A DNA stretch of 5,002 nt from Firmicutes bacterium UBA1764 (GTDB lineage Bacteria; Bacillota; Clostridia; Peptostreptococcales; Anaerovoracaceae), in assembly GCA_002315535.1 (NCBI GenBank), contig DCHA01000041.1:1426-6427 (forward strand), given 5' to 3'. Of this stretch, positions 1 through 4,385 are shown in pieces; the stretch's first letter is position 1, and every line of letters begins with the position of its first letter. Both the position numbers and the translations under genes were made by a program. Under the pieces are notes generated by a model. That model was not told where the DNA came from and searched no databases. It saw only the letters and a program-made list of their open reading frames with translations.

Positions 1-147
1 GTAAAGCTTGCCGGAGCCGAGTATAAAGCACATGGTCATATTACAGCAGAAACACAAAAGTATCTCGATACACTGATCGTTCCATCAGAGGAATATATAC
101 AAGTAATGAACAGTATATTTGGCAAAATCAAAGGCGCAAGTAAATAG
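1..147 (+). CDS. C-terminal end of an unrecognised protein (partial)
   Basis: An open frame enters from the left edge in frame 1 and ends at TAG 145-147, giving the last 48 residues of a protein. The tail reads VKLAGAEYKAHG near the edge and ends IFGKIKGASK. It is mixed, mostly soluble-looking and charged, with no membrane segment and no motif I can assign to a family. That it is real coding sequence is supported by the uninterrupted frame and by a canonical intrinsic terminator whose hairpin starts 18 nt after the stop. Because that terminator and a new promoter follow, this gene belongs to a separate upstream transcription unit. Function unknown. Confidence 0.7.
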   Translation, partial: VKLAGAEYKAHGHITAETQKYLDTLIVPSEEYIQVMNSIFGKIKGASK

Positions 148-165
148 CATTATTATCGTTTGACG

Positions 166-196
166 ACGGCCCGGGCATACGCTCGGCCGTTTTTTT
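166..196 (+). terminator. Intrinsic terminator, repeat copy A
   Basis: The hairpin has a 6-bp outer stem ACGGCC (166-171) with GGCCGT (185-190), one bulged C at 172, a 4-bp inner stem GGGC (173-176) with GCTC (181-184) including one G-U pair, and an ATAC tetraloop (177-180). Seven T follow (190-196). It lies just after the upstream stop codon and before the next promoter, so it should end the upstream transcript. The same sequence recurs at 3385-3415 and inside a gene at 3501-3532. Confidence 0.9.
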
Positions 197-205
197 ATGG
201 CAAAC

Positions 206-234
206 TTGACATTATACCGATACATCGGTATAAT
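206..234 (+). promoter_or_regulatory. Consensus sigma-70 type promoter of the HTH/HipA-like operon
   Basis: TTGACA (206-211) and TATAAT (229-234) both match the housekeeping consensus exactly and are separated by the ideal 17 nt. The expected start of transcription, about 7 nt after the -10, is the A at 241, which is also the first base of the HTH gene's ATG. The transcript is therefore predicted to be leaderless. A perfect inverted repeat covers the end of the -35, the spacer and the whole -10, so a promoter this strong is presumably held down by a bound repressor. Confidence 0.88.
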
Positions 235-235
235 G
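210..235. promoter_or_regulatory. Palindromic operator, likely site for the HTH protein
   Basis: Perfect inverted repeat with 12-bp arms, CATTATACCGAT (210-221) and ATCGGTATAATG (224-235), around a 2-bp AC centre. It overlaps the last bases of the -35 and covers the complete -10, so a dimer bound here would block RNA polymerase. Position and symmetry fit autorepression by the HTH antitoxin encoded immediately downstream, as known for HipB and other Xre-type antitoxins. That the HTH protein is the ligand is inference. Confidence 0.8.
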
Positions 236-240
236 CAAAT

Positions 241-669
241 ATGCTTAAGGATTATTTGATAGAACAGCATATTTCAATGTATAGTCTCGCGAAAAAAAGC
301 GGGGTTGCTTACAGTACAATCAACGATCTTGCAAACGGCAGAGTTGACGTTGATAATTGCAAAGTGTCGCTTTTGTGCCAATTAGCAAAGGCTTTGACTC
401 TTAGCATGGACGACGTGTACGATATTTGCCAAAGGGATTTAACTGTTTATTCAAAGACTTATGATACAAAAATACAAGTGTCAGTAAAAAATAAAATGTA
501 CTATGCTGATTTTGAATATGAAGGGGAGGCTAAACATATAAAAGTATGTGAAGCTGGCGCGGATCACAGGCATTTTATCAAGGAACTTGCTCTCTGGGAT
601 GCAGAGGATAATATAGAAAAGCAGAATTGGGAGGAGCTAAATGAGATATTGGCTAATGAGAAAAAATGA
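241..669 (+). CDS. Xre/Cro-type HTH protein, probable HipB-like antitoxin and autorepressor
   Basis: The protein has 142 residues. Residues 1-64 form a Cro/Xre-type helix-turn-helix domain: SLAKKSGVAYSTINDLANG (15-33) holds the two HTH helices, and LLCQLAKALTLSMDDVYDI (44-62) the closing helices. Residues 68-142 form a second domain, predicted beta-rich first (IQVSVKNKMYYADFEYEGE, about 78-96) and acidic-helical at the end (about 113-142), with no family I can name; it may bind the kinase. The ATG at 241 is chosen because the promoter -10 ends 7 nt upstream, giving a leaderless message; no ribosome site precedes it. The frame stays open upstream to a TTG at 160, but that extension would translate the terminator and operator and is rejected. 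The gene overlaps the HipA-like gene by 29 nt, suggesting coupled translation. Expected role: repress its own operon and neutralise the kinase; this follows from family and gene order, not direct proof. Confidence 0.82.
   Translation: MLKDYLIEQHISMYSLAKKSGVAYSTINDLANGRVDVDNCKVSLLCQLAKALTLSMDDVYDICQRDLTVYSKTYDTKIQVSVKNKMYYADFEYEGEAKHIKVCEAGADHRHFIKELALWDAEDNIEKQNWEELNEILANEKK
630..634 (+). promoter_or_regulatory. Ribosome binding site deciding the HipA-like start
   Basis: GGAGG, within GGGAGGAG at 629-636, lies 6 nt before the ATG at 641 and 21 nt before the in-frame ATG at 656, so 641 is preferred. The site lies inside the antitoxin gene. It gives the kinase its own strong ribosome site, in contrast to the leaderless first gene. 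Confidence 0.8.
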
Positions 670-1798
670 GCGAATAACCATTTTGGACTTCAGTGAAGAT
701 GGGGTTCTTCTTAAATATGCACAGGAAGTATTAAATAATGATATTGCTCCACTTGAATATAAGGTGAATAAAAATGACTGGATAAAAAAATGGTGGAGTG
801 AAAGGCAGATTCCGCTCAGACAGGGTACTGTTGAGGAAATGCTTAGAAGGAGTAGCCTTATTGGACCGGATGAATATCTGCTTAGCAATCTTGGCTTAAG
901 TCTCAACGATTATTACTGGATTTGTCCTTTTGATGAAAAGCTTCGGTGGGAGGATGTTAATCTTTATGATAATGAATTTAAAGAGAATCTTCTGGTTAAA
1001 TTAGATGAAAGAGCAGGATATAAACGATCTGGCAAAACATCAAGCTTTACTCCAAATGGTTCTCTGCAGGGACAACTTGAAAAAACATGGCAGATAAAAG
1101 ATGACCGTCGTATTATGGTGAAAGGTAATTCTGATGATCTTTCGTGTGAGAGTCTAAACGAAGTCTTTGCAAGTCTTCTTCATGAAAAGCAGGGATACGA
1201 TAACTATGTCAGTTACAAATTGATTAAAATAAGAAATCGCTCATACGCATATGGATGTGTGTGTGATTGTTTTACAAATCAGGATTGTGAGCTGGTTACG
1301 GCTTGGGCATTGCTTACGTCTGGGAAAAACAATAAAAGTTTAAATGACTATGAGAATTTAATTTCTATCGCTGCGGCATATGGAATTGATGAGACTCAGT
1401 TTAGAAGGGATTTAGAATATCAGATTATGACAGACTACATTCTCTCTAACAGGGATAGGCATATGAATAATATCGGGGTTTTGAGAGATGCCAAAACACT
1501 TAAGCTTATTCGTATGGCACCGATTTATGATAGCGGCCGGAGTATGTTTGTTCGTAGATATGATCTTACTCGCCCCCAAATTGTCGATGGTGATGTGAAT
1601 TCATTTTTCAATAAAGAAAAAAAGCTCCTTAGCCTGGTACGTGATAAATCGCTAGTTGATGTTTCAAGGCTTCCGGATGTAAATGATTTGGTAAAGCTAT
1701 ACAAAAAAGAGCCGCGCCTTTCTGCGGAACGAATCAAAAGAGTTTGTGAGTATTACGAGCAAAAGGTAAATGAGTTCATATCATGGCAGAAGAAATAA
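641..1798 (+). CDS. HipA-like serine/threonine kinase, probable toxin
   Basis: The 385-residue protein carries the HipA kinase signature in its C-terminal two thirds. A Gly-rich loop candidate is TPNGSLQGQLEKTW (137-150), followed by MVKG with Lys161 as probable ATP-binding lysine. The catalytic loop is SNRDRHMNN (269-277), with Asp272 as base and Asn277 as metal ligand, and PIYDSG (294-299) supplies Asp297, the DFG-like metal ligand. The 25-residue gap between the two Asp is close to that in E. coli HipA. HipA toxins phosphorylate a translation factor (glutamyl-tRNA synthetase in E. coli), halting growth; the target here is unknown. The N-terminal 120 residues (for example WWSERQIPLRQG, 51-62, and LGLSLNDYYWI, 84-94) differ from the E. 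coli HipA N-terminal subdomain as I recall it. All key catalytic residues are present, so it looks active. It could instead be a HipA-fold kinase with a non-toxin role. Confidence 0.83.
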   Translation: MRYWLMRKNERITILDFSEDGVLLKYAQEVLNNDIAPLEYKVNKNDWIKKWWSERQIPLRQGTVEEMLRRSSLIGPDEYLLSNLGLSLNDYYWICPFDEKLRWEDVNLYDNEFKENLLVKLDERAGYKRSGKTSSFTPNGSLQGQLEKTWQIKDDRRIMVKGNSDDLSCESLNEVFASLLHEKQGYDNYVSYKLIKIRNRSYAYGCVCDCFTNQDCELVTAWALLTSGKNNKSLNDYENLISIAAAYGIDETQFRRDLEYQIMTDYILSNRDRHMNNIGVLRDAKTLKLIRMAPIYDSGRSMFVRRYDLTRPQIVDGDVNSFFNKEKKLLSLVRDKSLVDVSRLPDVNDLVKLYKKEPRLSAERIKRVCEYYEQKVNEFISWQKK

Positions 1799-1802
1799 TA
1801 TA

Positions 1803-1832
1803 TTGATGGTAAGAATATTTGTTTCTGATAAT
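1803..1832 (+). promoter_or_regulatory. Candidate promoter for the aldehyde dehydrogenase gene
   Basis: TTGATG (1803-1808) and GATAAT (1827-1832) match the -35 and -10 consensus at 4/6 and 5/6 with an 18-nt spacer, in the 118-nt gap after the kinase gene. A rival is an extended -10, TGGTAAAAT (1873-1881), with only a poor -35. I see no terminator in this gap, so read-through from the kinase operon is also possible. Confidence 0.35.
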
Positions 1833-1916
1833 CCTAAACTTAATAAAATGATTAAGGAAACTCTAACAAAAATGGTAAAATAAAATCAGTGAATTAATCG
1901 CAGAAAGGAGACGAAA

Positions 1917-3371
1917 ATGAAACAGTATAAGTTGTTCATCAATGGCAAGTTTGTTCCCAACGGAAAAAGGGAAATGCTTGATGTAATTAATCCTGCAACG
2001 GAAAAGGTAATTTCGCAAGTACCAAAGGCAACAGCCAAAGATGTTGAGGCCGCTGTCGATGCGGCATATGAGGCACAAAAGTCCTGGGGCAAGCTTCCGG
2101 CAAGCTCAAGAGCAGCTTACCTTTACAAGCTGGCTGATCTCGTAAGAGAAAACAGAGTTCTCTTTGCAAAGACAAACTCCGAAGAAATGGGTAAGCCCTA
2201 CGCACAGTCCTTCGACGAAGCAGGCTGGCTGGCAGACTACATTGTTTACTATGCTGAGCTGGCACGCCATATCAAGGGCGAAATTATTCCAAGTGACAGA
2301 CCTAATGAAAACATTCTTCTTTACAAGATGCCGATTGGTGTTGTCGGTGGAATCATGCCGTGGAATTTCCCGCTATTCCTCATAGGCAGAAAGGTTGCTC
2401 CGGCACTTGTCGCAGGTGACACTGTAGTACTTAAGCCATCCTCGGATTCCCCGAACGGCTGCTATGAATTTGCAAATCTCGTCAAGAAAGCCGGGATTCC
2501 CGATGGTGTTGTTAACGTTGTCACAGGCTCAGGCGCTGTAGTAGGAAATGCTCTTGCATCAAATCCTAAGGTTCACCTTGTTTCCATGACAGGCTCAACC
2601 GAAGCAGGTCAGAAGATTATGAAGACTGCTGCAGATAATGTTACCAAAGTGTCTCTTGAGCTAGGCGGAAAGGCTCCTGTAATTGTAATGGCTGACTGCG
2701 ATTTTGACGCAACAATAGAGCATGTTTACAATTCAAGAATCATCAACACAGGACAAGCTTGCAACTGCGCAGAAAGAGTATATGTTCAGAAACCGATTTA
2801 CGACAAGTTCGTGAAGAAGATTGTGGCAAAATTCAAGGCAACAACATACGGTCCTGCACTCGAAGGAAAGTTCGATATAGGTCCGATGGTTAACAAGGCT
2901 CAGCAGGAGCATGTTGATGAGCTCGTTCAGAGTGCAAAGGCCGAAGGCGGAAAGATTAAGTGCGGCGGTCACAAGGCAAGCTATAATGGCAAGGGATGGT
3001 TCTATGAACCGACGGTTATTGCAGACTGCAAGCATGGTATGAGAATCATGACCGAAGAAATCTTCGGACCGGTTCTTCCGATTACAAGCTTTGATACTTT
3101 TGATGAAGTAATCGAGATGGCCAATGATACCGTATACGGACTCACATCCTCCATCTACACCTCAAGCTACGATGTAGCTATGAGAGCTATGAATGAGCTT
3201 CACTTCGGCGAAACCTATATCAACCGCGAACACTTCGAAGCATTCCAGGGCTTCCATGCAGGTGTTCGCCAGTCAGGTATAGGCGGCGATGATGGTGAGC
3301 ACGGTCTTGAGGAATTCCTCGAAACCCATATTTGCTACATAGACTACAATCTTAAGGCAGATGTAAAGTAA
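1917..3371 (+). CDS. aldA: Lactaldehyde dehydrogenase (AldA) type NAD-dependent aldehyde dehydrogenase
   Basis: The protein has 484 residues, close to E. coli AldA (479), and resembles it throughout as I remember that sequence. All catalytic features of the superfamily are present: MPWNFP with Asn150, VLKPS with Lys173 in the cofactor site, the MTGSTEAG turn (Gly226), general base Glu248 in LELGGK, and nucleophile Cys282 in NTGQACNCAERV, with a second Cys at 284 as in AldA. SDRPNENILLYK and the near-C-terminal ETYINREHFEAFQGFHAG block are AldA-type signatures. The likely reaction is oxidation of L-lactaldehyde, or a related short hydroxy-aldehyde such as glycolaldehyde, to the acid with NAD+; it should be cytosolic. 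The start is set by AAAGGAG (1904-1910) 6 nt before the ATG. Lactaldehyde arises from fucose or rhamnose breakdown, but no sugar gene is visible here. The gene ends 13 nt before a terminator, so it is probably a separate transcript from the activase operon, though physically adjacent to it. Confidence 0.88.
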   Translation: MKQYKLFINGKFVPNGKREMLDVINPATEKVISQVPKATAKDVEAAVDAAYEAQKSWGKLPASSRAAYLYKLADLVRENRVLFAKTNSEEMGKPYAQSFDEAGWLADYIVYYAELARHIKGEIIPSDRPNENILLYKMPIGVVGGIMPWNFPLFLIGRKVAPALVAGDTVVLKPSSDSPNGCYEFANLVKKAGIPDGVVNVVTGSGAVVGNALASNPKVHLVSMTGSTEAGQKIMKTAADNVTKVSLELGGKAPVIVMADCDFDATIEHVYNSRIINTGQACNCAERVYVQKPIYDKFVKKIVAKFKATTYGPALEGKFDIGPMVNKAQQEHVDELVQSAKAEGGKIKCGGHKASYNGKGWFYEPTVIADCKHGMRIMTEEIFGPVLPITSFDTFDEVIEMANDTVYGLTSSIYTSSYDVAMRAMNELHFGETYINREHFEAFQGFHAGVRQSGIGGDDGEHGLEEFLETHICYIDYNLKADVK

Positions 3372-3384
3372 TAATCGAATAATG

Positions 3385-3415
3385 ACGGCCAGGGCATACG
3401 CTCGGCCGTTTTTTT
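3385..3415 (+). terminator. Intrinsic terminator, repeat copy B
   Basis: It has the same fold as copy A: ACGGCC (3385-3390) pairs with GGCCGT (3404-3409), the bulge at 3391 is A instead of C, GGGC (3392-3395) pairs with GCTC (3400-3403), the loop is ATAC, and seven T follow (3409-3415). It starts 13 nt after the aldehyde dehydrogenase stop. The sole difference from copy A within the hairpin and T-tract is the unpaired bulge base, so the fold is unchanged. Identity to copy A continues through the following ATGG. Confidence 0.9.
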
Positions 3416-3416
3416 A

Positions 3417-3425
3417 TGGTATACT
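3417..3425 (+). promoter_or_regulatory. Extended -10 promoter candidate for the activase operon
   Basis: TGGTATACT is a TG-n extended -10 element with hexamer TATACT (5/6). It begins two bases after the T-tract of terminator copy B. No good -35 is visible, because the usual position falls inside the hairpin DNA, but extended -10 promoters tolerate this. Transcription would start near 3432, giving a leader of about 23 nt that includes the ribosome site. Confidence 0.5.
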
Positions 3426-3454
3426 AATAGAAACAGTAAGAAAAGGATGATAAT

Positions 3455-4369
3455 ATGCTTACGCCACTGGTTCTTGAAGTAAAAGGCAACTCGCTTGATG
3501 ACGGCCCGGGCATACGCTCGGCCGTTTTTTTTAAGGGTTGCCCGCTTAATTGTATATGGTGTCATAATCCTGAAAGTAAAAGCTTTGCGGCAGAGCTTTC
3601 GTATGACCACAACACATGTATTGGAGACGGTACATGCGCTTTACATTGCAAACAAAACGCGTTAACTCCGGGATTAATTGATGTAGTTGATCGCAGCAAG
3701 TGCAATCTTTGCTTTGAATGTACTAAGTTTTGCCCTGCTAAATCACTTAGCATCTTGGGAAAGTCCATGAGTCAGGATGAGCTTGTAAAAAAGCTTTCAT
3801 CTGATAAGCCTTTCTATGATGTGTCGGGTGGCGGGGTAACGCTTTCCGGCGGAGAGGCTACTATGGCTATGGAGTGGGTAGGTGGAGTAGCAAAGGCGCT
3901 CCACGAGAAAGGCATCAGAGTCCTTCTTGAGACCTGTGGCTTCTTTGAATACGAAAAGGCAGAAGAATTTATGCTGCCGTATTTAAAAAACATCTATTGC
4001 GATATCAAGCTTATCAATGAGGAACAGCATATCAAGTATTGCGGTGTATCCAATAAGCTCATTTTGGAAAATATAAAGAAGATGTTTGCGGACAGAAGTA
4101 AATACGGATATGACTTCCTGCCCAGAACTCCGCTTATTCCTGGCATTACAGATACAGAGGAGAATCTTACGGGAATCGCAGCTTTCCTAAAGGAAAACGG
4201 CATACCAAAAACAGAGCTTCTTGCCTACAATCCGACCTGGCACCACAAGCTCGAAAAGATAGGCAAGGCGGAGGCTAATGAGCTTAAAGACAAAACGAGC
4301 TTCCAGTCAAATGAACAGTTAACCAGGGCCAAAGATATATACAAGGCTTTTGGAATAGAATGCATATAA
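3455..4369 (+). CDS. Glycyl-radical enzyme activating enzyme (radical SAM, PflA-like)
   Basis: This 304-residue radical SAM activase uses a [4Fe-4S] cluster and S-adenosylmethionine to abstract hydrogen from the conserved glycine of a partner glycyl-radical enzyme. The family motif DDGPGIRSAVFFKGCP (15-30) leads into the cluster site Cys29-x3-Cys33-x2-Cys36 in CPLNCIWCHNPE. TLSGGE (129-134) is the SAM-binding GGE motif, and DIKL and RTPLIPGITD are later family blocks. A ferredoxin-like insert lies at 55-94: Cys83-x2-Cys86-x2-Cys89-x3-Cys93-Pro is complete, while the first half reads Cys55-x2-Asp58-x2-Cys61-x3-Cys65, with Asp where the second Cys is expected. The start is fixed by AAGGA (3443-3447) 7 nt before ATG. 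The next gene follows after 16 nt and is probably its substrate enzyme. The bases coding residues 16-26 form a perfect terminator-like hairpin plus eight T, matching the two intergenic terminators. The partner's chemistry is unknown, so I give no gene symbol. Confidence 0.9.
   Translation: MLTPLVLEVKGNSLDDGPGIRSAVFFKGCPLNCIWCHNPESKSFAAELSYDHNTCIGDGTCALHCKQNALTPGLIDVVDRSKCNLCFECTKFCPAKSLSILGKSMSQDELVKKLSSDKPFYDVSGGGVTLSGGEATMAMEWVGGVAKALHEKGIRVLLETCGFFEYEKAEEFMLPYLKNIYCDIKLINEEQHIKYCGVSNKLILENIKKMFADRSKYGYDFLPRTPLIPGITDTEENLTGIAAFLKENGIPKTELLAYNPTWHHKLEKIGKAEANELKDKTSFQSNEQLTRAKDIYKAFGIECI
3501..3532 (+). repeat. Copy C of the terminator repeat, inside the activase coding sequence
   Basis: The 25-nt hairpin (3501-3525) is base-for-base identical to copy A (166-190), including the C bulge, and is followed by eight T (3525-3532). 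It lies in frame and encodes Gly-Pro-Gly-Ile-Arg-Ser-Ala-Val-Phe-Phe, with the preceding Asp codon sharing its first two bases. It begins 46 nt after the A of the start codon. As nascent RNA it has every mark of an intrinsic terminator; whether it acts as one when ribosomes follow closely is unknown. In copy B the bulge A would change the Pro codon CCG to CAG (Gln), so that copy is not coding-compatible. Confidence 0.92.
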
Positions 4370-4373
4370 CACA

Positions 4374-4379
4374 AGGAGG
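4374..4379 (+). promoter_or_regulatory. Strong ribosome binding site of the glycyl-radical enzyme gene
   Basis: AGGAGG ends 6 nt before ATG 4386, matching the full anti-Shine-Dalgarno core. It is stronger than the AAGGA site of the activase gene upstream, which fits a catalytic enzyme needed in greater amount than its activase. Confidence 0.8.
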
Positions 4380-4385
4380 AACGAA

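Noticed and set aside
160..240. N-terminal extension of the HTH gene from TTG 160
   Set aside because: It would translate the terminator, -35 and operator, and most of it lies upstream of the predicted transcription start. It is open only because the terminator repeat, which is coding-compatible in the activase, happens to be readable in this frame too.
641..670. The 29-nt overlap of the HTH and kinase genes as a possible programmed frameshift
   Set aside because: The kinase has its own well-spaced GGAGG and ATG, so independent or coupled initiation explains it without frameshifting.
783..790. A7 run in the kinase gene (another at 1617-1623) as a possible phase-variation tract
   Set aside because: Such runs are common in AT-rich Lys codons; the frame is intact through both and nothing else suggests slippage control.
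1806..1883. 25-codon ORF (MVRIFVSDNPKLNKMIKE...) between the kinase and aldA, its ATG overlapping the TGA of a 7-codon ORF starting at 1783
   Set aside because: No convincing ribosome site, very short, Lys-rich as expected of AT-rich spacer, and it overlaps candidate promoter elements. It could be a remnant of a small gene; homologues after related kinases would be needed to revive it.
2733..3035. Open frames on the minus strand opposite aldA, the activase and the kinase gene
   Set aside because: They are antisense shadows of strongly conserved genes, with no ribosome sites or recognisable products.
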